The notes under the pieces were generated by a model that worked only from the letters and a program-made list of their open reading frames with translations, was not told where the DNA came from and ran no database searches. Position numbers and translations under genes: made by a program. Below are positions 37,965 through 45,078 of a stretch of DNA of 64,000 nt, one piece after another. The stretch lies in NCBI GenBank assembly GCA_022767745.1, contig JALENN010000009.1, positions 124,001 to 188,000 of the forward strand, given 5' to 3'. The stretch is from Alistipes sp. GTDB taxonomy: Bacteria > Bacteroidota > Bacteroidia > Bacteroidales > Rikenellaceae. Every line of letters begins with the position of its first letter. The first letter of the stretch is position 1.

Positions 37965-38738
37965 ATGAAGAGATTGGTTCTGTGTGCCCTGGTTGCGATG
38001 TGCGCCGTGTCGGAGGCCTTCGCATGGGGACAGAAGGGTCACGACGTTGTGGCCTACGTTGCCGAGTGCCATCTGTCGCGCCGCGCCGCCAGGCGCATAA
38101 CGCAGGTGCTGGAGGGCCACTCGCCCGTATATTACGCCAACTGGATGGACAATGCGAGCCATACGCCCGAATACGCCTACACGAGCACGTGGCACTATGC
38201 CAACGTCGACGAGGGTTTCACCTACGAGACCATGCCGCGCAACGAGAAGGGCGACGTCATTACGGCGCTGAACGACATCATTGCGCGCCTGCGCAGCGGC
38301 AGCCTCACGCCCGTGGAGGAGAATACGGCATTGCGTATGCTCATACACCTTATGGGCGACCTGCACTGCCCGATGCATGCGGGCCACAAGAGCGATCTGG
38401 GCGGCAATACCGTCGAGGTTAAGTTCTTCGGCGAGCCGACGCGCCTGCATACTGTATGGGACACGCACCTAGTAGAGGCGGCGCACAAGTGGGGCTACAC
38501 CGAGTGGCAGCGCGAGATCGACCGCCTGCCGAAGTCCGAGCGCCGCGCCCTGTGCGAGGGCAGCCTCGAGGAGTGGTTTGCCGAGACGGTGGAGATATGC
38601 GGCCGCGTATATGAGGAGATTCCCGCCGGCAAGAACATCTCCTACGACGAGGTTGCGCGTTATGCCCCCGTCATCGAGGAGCAGCTGCTGAAGGGAGGCC
38701 TTCGCCTGGCTGCCATACTCAACAGCATATACCGTTAG
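37965..38738 (+). CDS. Secreted S1/P1-family nuclease
   Basis: 257 residues from the ATG at 37965; the frame is open further upstream but overlaps rho. The signal peptide is cut after AFA, leaving Trp21 as the new N terminus. This matters because S1/P1 nucleases bind zinc through the N-terminal Trp. WGQKGHDVVAYVAECHL, TSTWHYANVD and HLMGDLHCPMHAGHKSDLGG carry the other His and Asp zinc ligands. It degrades single-stranded nucleic acids outside the cytoplasm. It follows rho by 23 bp, so it may share rho's transcript. Confidence 0.92.
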   Translation: MKRLVLCALVAMCAVSEAFAWGQKGHDVVAYVAECHLSRRAARRITQVLEGHSPVYYANWMDNASHTPEYAYTSTWHYANVDEGFTYETMPRNEKGDVITALNDIIARLRSGSLTPVEENTALRMLIHLMGDLHCPMHAGHKSDLGGNTVEVKFFGEPTRLHTVWDTHLVEAAHKWGYTEWQREIDRLPKSERRALCEGSLEEWFAETVEICGRVYEEIPAGKNISYDEVARYAPVIEEQLLKGGLRLAAILNSIYR

Positions 38739-38891
38739 GGTGCCCGCGCTGAAGCGTTCTGTATTCGGCATTCAATGGAATAGATTTCGCCGCTCGTTTT
38801 GATTATTCCCGCAATGGATAAGGCGGGAGGAAAGTGGCGGTAGGGAAAAACGCTTGGCTGATAACCTTTGGCGGATTCCGGTCATTAAGAT

Positions 38892-38927
38892 AAAAAAGGT
38901 CTTGCAGATGTCTGCAAGACCTTTTTT
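38892..38927. terminator. Bidirectional terminator between the nuclease gene and tRNA-Leu
   Basis: A 17-bp perfect inverted repeat (38892-38908 with 38911-38927) consisting of A6-GGTCTTGCAGA and its complement, with T6 on each outgoing strand. Confidence 0.9.
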
Positions 38928-38949
38928 ATTGGCTTGTACCCAAACCGAG

Positions 38950-39035
38950 TACTCGAAGCCGGGATCGAACCGGCACGGCCATTACTGGCCACAGGATTTT
39001 AAGTCCGGCGTGTCTACCAATTCCACCATTCGAGC
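38950..39035 (-). tRNA. tRNA-Leu (anticodon TAA)
   Basis: 86 nt. The acceptor GCTCGAA pairs with TTCGAGT (G1-U72 wobble), with discriminator A. The D region reads TGGTGGAATTGGTAGACACG, the anticodon loop CTTAAAA gives TAA (complement at 38999-39001), the variable arm is long as in class II tRNAs, and the T loop is GTTCGATCC. No CCA is encoded. Confidence 0.96.
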
Positions 39036-39064
39036 AGTACGCCCCTGTGAAGGGTCGGACGCGA

Positions 39065-39072
39065 CAAAAGTA
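39065..39072 (-). promoter_or_regulatory. -7 promoter element of tRNA-Leu
   Basis: CAAAAGTA on plus reads TACTTTTG on minus, 29 bp before the tRNA 5' end. Confidence 0.65.
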
Positions 39073-39083
39073 GCAAAATAATT

Positions 39084-40001
39084 TCAATCCGCAAACATCT
39101 GCTCGCCGATATGGTGCAGGATCTCTTCCAGATGCGTCGGCGCGAACCATGCGATGCGGCTGTCGCGGCGGAACCACGTCAGCTGGCGCTTGGCATAGCG
39201 GCGCGTGTTGCGCTTTATGAGTTCGACAGCCTCATCGCGCGAGATATTGCCGTCGAAATATTCGAACAGCTCCCTGTATCCCACCGTCTGCAGCGAGTTG
39301 AGGTGCCGCAGCGGGTAGACGGCGCGTGCCTCCTGCTCGAGTCCCGCCTCCATCATCATGTCGACGCGGCGGTCGATACGGCTGTACAGCTCCTCGCGGT
39401 CGAGTTCCGTGCCGATCATCACTATACGGAAGGGGCGCTCCTGCTTTACGCCTGTACGCAGCGTCGAGTAGGGTTTTCCCGTGGCGAGGCACACCTCCAG
39501 CGCGCGAAGCACGCGGGCGGGGTTTTTCGTATCAACCTGTCGGTAATATTCGGGATCGAGTTGCCGCAGCTGTTCGGCCAGGGCATCGAGCCCCTCTTCG
39601 CGCAGCCGTCGCGACAACTCCTCGCGCAGGGTGGCGTCGGCCTCGGGCAGGGCGTCCAGACCGTCGCAGAGGGCCTTAACATAGAGCCCCGACCCGCCGA
39701 CGGCGATGACCACGCTATGCTCTGCAAAGAGTTTGTCGAGCAGCGCGAGTGCCGCCTGCTCGTATGCCCCGCAGTTGAAATCCTCCTCGAGCGAGTGTGT
39801 GGCGATGAAGTGGTGCTCGGCGCGCCGCAGTTGTCCGGCATCGGGTTGTGCCGTGCCTATTGGCAGGCCGCGGTATATCTGGCGCGAGTCGGTCGAGAGG
39901 ACCGGTGCGCCGAAATGCTCGGCCAGCGTCACGGCAAGGTCGGTCTTGCCCGACCCCGTGGGCCCGACGATTACGATGAGGGTTTTGTCGGCGGCGGCCA
40001 T
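39084..40001 (-). CDS. miaA: tRNA dimethylallyltransferase
   Basis: 305 residues. P-loop GPTGSGKTDLAVTLA near the N terminus (about 12-26), followed by STDSRQIYRGLPIGTAQP, the substrate-binding motif, and later the CLATGKPYS and QTVGYRELFEYFDG blocks. The C-terminal RNTRRYAKRQLTWFRRD is the tRNA-contacting motif. It adds a dimethylallyl group to A37 of tRNAs reading UNN codons, such as the adjacent tRNA-Leu(TAA). It is 4 bp downstream of the pRiA4b-like gene. Confidence 0.96.
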   Translation of the reverse strand: MAAADKTLIVIVGPTGSGKTDLAVTLAEHFGAPVLSTDSRQIYRGLPIGTAQPDAGQLRRAEHHFIATHSLEEDFNCGAYEQAALALLDKLFAEHSVVIAVGGSGLYVKALCDGLDALPEADATLREELSRRLREEGLDALAEQLRQLDPEYYRQVDTKNPARVLRALEVCLATGKPYSTLRTGVKQERPFRIVMIGTELDREELYSRIDRRVDMMMEAGLEQEARAVYPLRHLNSLQTVGYRELFEYFDGNISRDEAVELIKRNTRRYAKRQLTWFRRDSRIAWFAPTHLEEILHHIGEQMFAD

Positions 40002-40005
40002 GGTA

Positions 40006-40518
40006 TCAATATTCGTCGTCGTAGTTGTCGTCTCCCTCGAAGTCGTTGTACTCGCCCATCATCTCGTCGAAGATTGAGCCGCTCTGCTCGTTGGCTTCGG
40101 GGTCGTACTGGTCGGGGGCGGGCGAGTGCTCGAATTGCAGGCGCGGGTATGTCATGCCGTCCTGCGGCTTCTTGGCCTCGACGAGTTCGAGGTAGTATGC
40201 TCGCTGGTTGATGTTGTCGAACAGGTATATGAGGCGGTCGTGCAGGTTGTGCATCACGTCGCATACCCTTGCCTCTGCCATCGGCGTGCTGGGCATGGTC
40301 GCGTCGGCGGCAAGGCCCATGTCCATCGAGGTGTATTCGTTAAGCGGCTGCCACTGCTCGTCGGCCGCATAGAACGAGGTGATGCAGGGGTCGTAGCCCA
40401 GCATCTCTATTATGAAGTCGTGCATGTCGAGCAGCGAGGACTCGGCAGGTACCTCGAAGTCGCGGACGAAGTTGTCGTTTTCGTCGCTTAGCATGCGGAA
40501 TCTGTAGATCTGTGACAT
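40006..40518 (-). CDS. Plasmid pRiA4b ORF-3-like protein
   Basis: 170 residues, soluble and acidic. The N-terminal IYRFRMLSDENDNFVRDFEVPAESSLLDMHDFI and the following FYAADEQWQPLNEY are the pattern of the pRiA4b ORF-3 (IS1096 TnpR passenger-like) fold, here in a chromosomal Bacteroidales form. The C-terminal 40 residues are Asp/Glu/Tyr-rich and probably disordered. Function unknown; despite the family name, nothing nearby suggests a mobile element. Two -7 elements lie upstream within a repeated 93-bp element. Confidence 0.8.
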   Translation of the reverse strand: MSQIYRFRMLSDENDNFVRDFEVPAESSLLDMHDFIIEMLGYDPCITSFYAADEQWQPLNEYTSMDMGLAADATMPSTPMAEARVCDVMHNLHDRLIYLFDNINQRAYYLELVEAKKPQDGMTYPRLQFEHSPAPDQYDPEANEQSGSIFDEMMGEYNDFEGDDNYDDEY

Positions 40519-40590
40519 TGGTGTCGTGTTTTTGTTCTGTTCTTTGAGTCAAATATGTCGTTTCGGGCGCTCCGCAGTGGATAGCCTATG

Positions 40591-40683
40591 GCAAATATAG
40601 TGAAAGGTGAGTGCAATGGCAAATCGGAAACGCAGTTTCCGGATCTGGTTTTGCCGAACCACATCCTGTATTATCCAAATATA
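40591..40683 (-). promoter_or_regulatory. 93-bp dual-promoter element, copy A
   Basis: Both ends are CAAATATA on plus (TATATTTG on minus; 40592-40599 and 40676-40683). A 7-bp hairpin CGGAAAC/GTTTCCG (40625-40641) lies between. The downstream -7 has a TTG partner (plus CAA at 40620-40622) at the right distance. The sequence aligns along its whole length with 44960-45051, with about two thirds identity by eye, and both copies face a minus-strand gene. Confidence 0.65.
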
Positions 40684-40756
40684 CGGCAAATGACAATATT
40701 TTTCGGCGCGGTGCGAATTGCGGATAGGGCGTGGAGGCGGTAGTACCCCAAAACAG

Positions 40757-40785
40757 CGGCGGCCGCACCTTGTGTGCGGCCGCCG
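40757..40785 (-). terminator. Terminator after the TIM-barrel gene
   Basis: Perfect 12-bp stem CGGCGGCCGCAC/GTGCGGCCGCCG with a 5-nt loop, 25 bp past the stop on the minus strand. Confidence 0.65.
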
Positions 40786-40809
40786 TATGACATAGACTGT
40801 CGGCAGGGC

Positions 40810-41634
40810 CTATTTCGTGGCGTCGCATACGCCGCGCAGGTATCCGATCGACTCGGCAACGCCCGGATGGGGGTTCTTGCCGTTCTTCTCGAACTCGAGC
40901 GATACCTTGCCCGTGTACTTGATCTTGCGCAGAGCCTCCACGATGGGCTTGAAGTCCATCACGCCGCGACCCATCTCCCAGGTCTGGCCCTTCTTCGAGG
41001 CCTCGCTCTCATCCTTGATGTGGATGTCGTAGATCCACTCCTTGTATTTCTTGATATCCTTCACGATATCCTCGCCCATGCGCACCGAGTGTCCGAGGTC
41101 CATGCAGCAGCCGACGCCCAGCGAGGGATCCTTTACCATCTCGACAACCTTCTGAATGTTGGGGAAGGGAGCGCCGTCGGGTCCGTGGGTGTGGATTGCC
41201 ACCTTGATGCCCGTCTCGGCAACCTTCTTGATGGTGTAGTCGAGCAGTTCGTACTTGGGCACGCCGATGAACATGTCCGAGCCGTAGCGCTCGGCGTATG
41301 CGAAGGCGCGGTCAACCTCGGCTTCGCTGTTCATGTAGATGGGACCGAGGATGTAACCCTCGACGCCGTACTTGGCGCATTTGGCCTTGAAGGCATCCAT
41401 CTGCTCCTTGGTAGAGTCGAGCGGAAGCCAGAAGTCCTTCACCGAGAGATACTTTACGCCCAGGCTCTTGAGGTATTCGAGCGTCTGGTCGATGGTGAAG
41501 CTGCGATAGGTGTAGCCTGCCACGCCTATCTGGAAATCGTCGGAACCTCGTTTTCCGGTGACCAGCTGTGCCTGGGCCGGATGCACGGCGGCAAACATGA
41601 GACACACGGTCAGAAGTCGTAATATACGTTTCAT
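40810..41634 (-). CDS. Exported sugar phosphate isomerase/epimerase-family TIM-barrel protein
   Basis: 274 residues. The signal peptide (1-22, ending AQA) is followed by a xylose-isomerase-like TIM barrel: FQIGVAGYTYRSFTIDQTLEYL, IHTHGPDG, CCMDLGHSVR and SLEFEKNG, where the acidic and His residues would bind a divalent metal. Exported members in Bacteroidetes are usually annotated as sugar epimerases, with unknown substrates. It is monocistronic with its own -7 element and terminator. Confidence 0.85.
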   Translation of the reverse strand: MKRILRLLTVCLMFAAVHPAQAQLVTGKRGSDDFQIGVAGYTYRSFTIDQTLEYLKSLGVKYLSVKDFWLPLDSTKEQMDAFKAKCAKYGVEGYILGPIYMNSEAEVDRAFAYAERYGSDMFIGVPKYELLDYTIKKVAETGIKVAIHTHGPDGAPFPNIQKVVEMVKDPSLGVGCCMDLGHSVRMGEDIVKDIKKYKEWIYDIHIKDESEASKKGQTWEMGRGVMDFKPIVEALRKIKYTGKVSLEFEKNGKNPHPGVAESIGYLRGVCDATK

Positions 41635-41673
41635 AGATTTAGGAGGTTAGTTTGTTAAAGGTATTATCAGAAA

Positions 41674-41681
41674 CAAATTTA
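41674..41681 (-). promoter_or_regulatory. -7 promoter element of the TIM-barrel gene
   Basis: CAAATTTA on plus reads TAAATTTG on minus, 40 bp before the ATG at 41634. It falls in the T-rich tail of the sdaA terminator. Confidence 0.5.
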
Positions 41682-41696
41682 CAAAAAAAACAAAAA

Positions 41697-41735
41697 CGAT
41701 GCACGGCATGCGGGTGAAAAATATGCCGTGCATCG
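41697..41735 (-). terminator. Terminator of the ppa-sdaA operon
   Basis: Perfect 13-bp stem CGATGCACGGCAT/ATGCCGTGCATCG, followed on the minus strand by a long T-rich run (TTTTTGTTTTTTTTG). Confidence 0.85.
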
Positions 41736-41769
41736 TTCCGTCTTCGGGGTATTGGCCTCCTGCTGGCCG

Positions 41770-42972
41770 CTACTCCATCTTGTAGTGCTTGGCTAGGCCG
41801 CCGTTCGAGGTCTCGCGGTAGAGGCTGGGCAGGTTGTGTCCCGTCTCCTTCATCACGTCGACCACGCGGTCGAATGCCACGCGGTGCTTGCCGTCGGAGA
41901 GGATGGCGAAGGTGGCCGAGTCGATGGCACGGGCCGCCGCCACGGCATTGCGCTCGATGCAGGGTATCTGCACCAGTCCGCACACGGGGTCGCACGTCAG
42001 TCCCAGATGGTGCTCGAGGGCCATCTCGGCGGCATACTCGATCTGCGTGGGGGTGCCGCCCATGAGCTGGCACGCCGCAGCAGCTGCCATGGCGCACGCT
42101 ACGCCTATCTCGCCCTGGCATCCTACCTCGGCGCCCGAGATCGAGGCGTTGTGCTTGACCACGTTGCCGAAGATGCCGGCAGTGGCCAGTGCTCGCAGCA
42201 GTCGTATGGGGCGGTAGTCGTTTATCGACGAGAGGTGATAGAGCACGGCCGGCAGCACGCCGCTCGAACCGCACGTGGGGGCCGTCACCACCTGCCCGCC
42301 CGAGGCGTTCTCCTCCGACGTGGCCAGGGCGTAGGCGTAGAGCTTCGAACGGTAGCTTACGTTCTCGCCGTACTCCTTGGCCTTGACCCAGTAGGTACAG
42401 GCCTTGCGCGCCACCTTCAGCCCGCCCGGCAGCACGCCGTCGTTGTTCAGGCCGCGGTCGATGGTGTCGCACATCTCGTGCCATATGTAGTCGAGGTACT
42501 CCCAGATGTCGGGCTGGTCGTAGTCCTGCACATACTCCCAGAAGGTCTTGCCCTCGCGTCCGGCCCAGTTGAGGATCTCCTCGATGGTGTTGAGCGGATA
42601 TACCGTGTCGTCGGTCAGGTATGGCATCTCGGGGCTGGCGATGGTGCCGCCGCCCACGCTGAATACCGTCCAGCTGTCCACCGTAGCGTCACCTTTCACG
42701 GCCTCGAACGTCATGCCGTTGGCATGGTAGTCGAGCACCACGTCGGGCTTCCACACTATCTCCGTGGGGGCCGACTTCTCCAGCACCGAGCATATGGCCA
42801 CGTCGGTGAGGTGTCCCTTGCCCGTTGCGGCGAGCGAGCCGTAGAGCGTGACACGGTACTTGTCGACGTCGTTGCCGCGTGCGAGAAAACTCTCGGCCGC
42901 CTTCTTCGGGCCCATCGTGTGGCTGCTCGAGGGGCCGTTGCCTACCTTGTATAACTCTTTGAGTGATTCCAT
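41770..42972 (-). CDS. sdaA: L-serine ammonia-lyase (iron-sulfur, single chain)
   Basis: 400 residues. N-terminal GNGPSSSHTMGPKKAAE is the beta-domain signature. The alpha domain has the cluster cysteines in APTCGSSGVLPAVL and CDPVCGLVQIPCIERN. The enzyme deaminates L-serine to pyruvate and ammonia using an oxygen-sensitive 4Fe-4S cluster, fitting an anaerobe. It lies 22 bp downstream of the pyrophosphatase gene, so the two are probably one operon ended by the hairpin at 41697-41735. Confidence 0.95.
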   Translation of the reverse strand: MESLKELYKVGNGPSSSHTMGPKKAAESFLARGNDVDKYRVTLYGSLAATGKGHLTDVAICSVLEKSAPTEIVWKPDVVLDYHANGMTFEAVKGDATVDSWTVFSVGGGTIASPEMPYLTDDTVYPLNTIEEILNWAGREGKTFWEYVQDYDQPDIWEYLDYIWHEMCDTIDRGLNNDGVLPGGLKVARKACTYWVKAKEYGENVSYRSKLYAYALATSEENASGGQVVTAPTCGSSGVLPAVLYHLSSINDYRPIRLLRALATAGIFGNVVKHNASISGAEVGCQGEIGVACAMAAAAACQLMGGTPTQIEYAAEMALEHHLGLTCDPVCGLVQIPCIERNAVAAARAIDSATFAILSDGKHRVAFDRVVDVMKETGHNLPSLYRETSNGGLAKHYKME

Positions 42973-42994
42973 AACGTTGTCTATAGTTTATCTG

Positions 42995-43681
42995 TCATAC
43001 GTGCCGCAGGATCTCCTCCAGCGACTCGAAATGGCTCTTGTAGTCCTCCAGCGAGCGGCGTATTACCTCGTATGCCTCCTCGCGGCCGTAGGTCGAGACT
43101 ATCTCGACGCTCTTGGCGCCCGTGGGTTCGTCCGACGCGGGCATGTCCTTATAGGTGAGGAAGTAGTGCTTCAGGCGCTCGACCACGATGTGCGGCAGTT
43201 CGGTTATGTCGCCGTAGCCGCGGTAGGTGGCGTCGTTGTGCAGCACGGCGATGATCTTGTCGTCGGCCTCGTTGCCGTCGATCATGCGGAAGCCGCCGAT
43301 GGGCTTCACGCTGGCGATAATGTCGCCGTGCGATATGGTACGCTCCGTCAGTACGCACACGTCGAGCGGGTCGCCGTCGCCGAGGATGTCGGTGCGGCCG
43401 CAACGCTCCATGCAGAACTGTGCCACCGAGTCGCCGCAGTAGCTCTGCGGGATGAAGCCGTAGAGCGCGGGCACTACGGTCGAGTATTTCTGCGGACGGT
43501 CGATGCGGATGTAGCCGCTGACCTTGTCGAGTTCGTATTTCACCGTGTCGGTGGGCACCATCTCGATGAATGCCGTCACTATCTCGGGGGCGTCGTCGCC
43601 CACCTCTATGCCGTGCCACGGGTGCGACTTGTAGCGCAGGCCCATGAGACGAGCTATAGGATCGTTTATCTTGTTACCCAT
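42995..43681 (-). CDS. ppa: Inorganic pyrophosphatase (family I)
   Basis: 228 residues from the ATG at 43679-43681. The frame runs open upstream through the antisense of the acyltransferase gene, but that stretch lacks protein-like composition. VPALYGFIPQSYCGD and GDGDPLDVCVLTE are the active-site blocks binding Mg and pyrophosphate in soluble family-I enzymes, and IDGNEADDKIIAVL supplies further acidic residues. It hydrolyses PPi to phosphate. A -7 element at 43701-43708 lies 20 bp upstream. Confidence 0.93.
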   Translation of the reverse strand: MGNKINDPIARLMGLRYKSHPWHGIEVGDDAPEIVTAFIEMVPTDTVKYELDKVSGYIRIDRPQKYSTVVPALYGFIPQSYCGDSVAQFCMERCGRTDILGDGDPLDVCVLTERTISHGDIIASVKPIGGFRMIDGNEADDKIIAVLHNDATYRGYGDITELPHIVVERLKHYFLTYKDMPASDEPTGAKSVEIVSTYGREEAYEVIRRSLEDYKSHFESLEEILRHV

Positions 43682-43700
43682 AATGCGTCCGATTTTTGGA

Positions 43701-43708
43701 CAAATGTA
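43701..43708 (-). promoter_or_regulatory. -7 promoter element of ppa-sdaA
   Basis: CAAATGTA on plus reads TACATTTG on minus, 20 bp before the ATG at 43681, giving a very short leader. Confidence 0.6.
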
Positions 43709-43734
43709 CGAAAAAAAGTCACTCCGTGTCGCCT

Positions 43735-44877
43735 CTATCCCACGATGTAGCGTGCCGCGCGCGGGAAGAGACGGTAGATGGCGTGCGTTATGGCCCAGCA
43801 GGCGGCGAAGACGATCACCACCGAGCACGCGACATGCAGCGGCGTGGGCAGGTGCAGCGGCGCGAGCAGCAGCACGGCGGGGCCTATGAGCAGGTAGTGC
43901 ATCAGGTAGGTGCCGAAACTGCAGCGCGTGATGTCCGCGAGGATGCTCTGCGTGCGCTGCGACCGTATGCGCGTGCGCTGCACGGCGATGAAGAGCGCGA
44001 CGGCCATGATCACGACGTTGGGCGAGCAGAACTGCCAGAACATCTCGAGCAGCTCGGGGTGCTCGTCGTAGCTGTATTGCGCCGACATCGAGCGGAAGCC
44101 GGTGTAGGTTATGGCATATCCCGATGCGAAGAGCAGCAGGGCGAGCAGTATGACCTTGGGTGTCGAGAGCCCGTTGCCGTTCTTGAGCAGGTGGCCCAGC
44201 AGCAGGTAGCCCGAGAATCCGGCGAAGCAGTAGAACGTTCCGAACTCGTTCCATGCGCACTCGCCGAAGATGTAGGGTGCCACGGCATAGCGCAGGTAGG
44301 GCAGCAGCAGCGAGCAACCCCACAGTATGACGTAGGTGCGGGTCATGGTGCGGTCGTTCTTTGCGATCCATGCCGACATGAAGGGCATGAGCAGGTAGAG
44401 ACCTACGAGCATATATATGTACCACATGTGGGTCGTGTAGCCGTTGAAGGTGAAGGGTATGGCCGCCACGTTGCGCATGGCGTCGCCGAACGACTGCGAG
44501 GGCGCCTGCTCCATGGGGAAGAAGGTGGTGACGACCTCGGGCCCGCCGCCGAGGATGCCTATGAGCCACGGCGAGAGGCAGTAGATGGCCGACCACAGCA
44601 CCATGGGTATCACCACGCGGGGTATGCGCCGGCGGTAGAAGTCGCCTGCGCTCTGGCCCACTGGCAGCAGCAACAGGCCCGTCATCATGGCGAAGAGCGG
44701 TACGCTCGGACGCACTAAGGAGCCTATGATCGCGCCCCAGCGGCTGTCGGAGGCGGCGACGTCGGGCGTGACGTTGTATATGTCGACGCAGTGCGCCGTT
44801 ATGACCATCAGCAGGGCTATGAGCCGCAGCAGGTCTACCCACACGATTCTCTGTGTCTGTACGGAAGGTTTGTTCAT
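43735..44877 (-). CDS. Acyltransferase family 3 membrane protein
   Basis: 380 residues with about ten membrane helices. The start RIVWVDLLRLIALLMVITAHC matches the conserved first helix of acyltransferase-3 proteins, including the catalytic His (AHC), and TTHMWYIYMLVGLYLLMPFM is the second family block. These enzymes O-acylate glycans such as O-antigen, capsule or peptidoglycan; the acceptor here is unknown. Upstream lies copy B of the repeated dual-promoter element. Confidence 0.9.
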   Translation of the reverse strand: MNKPSVQTQRIVWVDLLRLIALLMVITAHCVDIYNVTPDVAASDSRWGAIIGSLVRPSVPLFAMMTGLLLLPVGQSAGDFYRRRIPRVVIPMVLWSAIYCLSPWLIGILGGGPEVVTTFFPMEQAPSQSFGDAMRNVAAIPFTFNGYTTHMWYIYMLVGLYLLMPFMSAWIAKNDRTMTRTYVILWGCSLLLPYLRYAVAPYIFGECAWNEFGTFYCFAGFSGYLLLGHLLKNGNGLSTPKVILLALLLFASGYAITYTGFRSMSAQYSYDEHPELLEMFWQFCSPNVVIMAVALFIAVQRTRIRSQRTQSILADITRCSFGTYLMHYLLIGPAVLLLAPLHLPTPLHVACSVVIVFAACWAITHAIYRLFPRAARYIVG

Positions 44878-44959
44878 CGGTTGCGTGGTTTTGGGGTTTG
44901 GCTGCGCACGCCCTCCGGCAGCTTTTGCCGCAGGGGCGGGCGCAAGGTGTAACTATCTT

Positions 44960-45051
44960 ACAAAGATAGTGAATGAAGAGCGCAGAGACAAATGAAAACC
45001 AAAGTTTTCAATTTGCCTATGCCGAACCGCCTCCTGCCTTGTCCAAAGATA
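44960..45051 (-). promoter_or_regulatory. 92-bp dual-promoter element, copy B
   Basis: CAAAGATA on plus (TATCTTTG on minus) at 44961-44968 and 45044-45051, with the 7-bp hairpin TGAAAAC/GTTTTCA (44993-45010) between. Compared with copy A, two stem pairs change but still pair (C-G to T-A and G-C to A-T). The block TGCCGAACC and the flanking TCCTG and TCCAAA are identical. The downstream -7 also lies in a perfect 8-bp inverted repeat, ACTATCTT/AAGATAGT (44952-44970). Confidence 0.65.
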
Positions 45052-45078
45052 CTGTACGGGGCAAGTCGTGCGGCTGAT

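Noticed and set aside
40006..40518. Mobile-element passenger gene
   Set aside because: The pRiA4b ORF-3-like family name suggests mobility, but there is no transposase, inverted repeat or composition change; it sits next to miaA like an ordinary chromosomal gene.
43682..44842. N-terminal extension fusing an acyltransferase-region frame to the pyrophosphatase
   Set aside because: The upstream part is an out-of-frame reading of the acyltransferase gene; the ATG at 43681 gives a normal-length family-I enzyme with a promoter just upstream.
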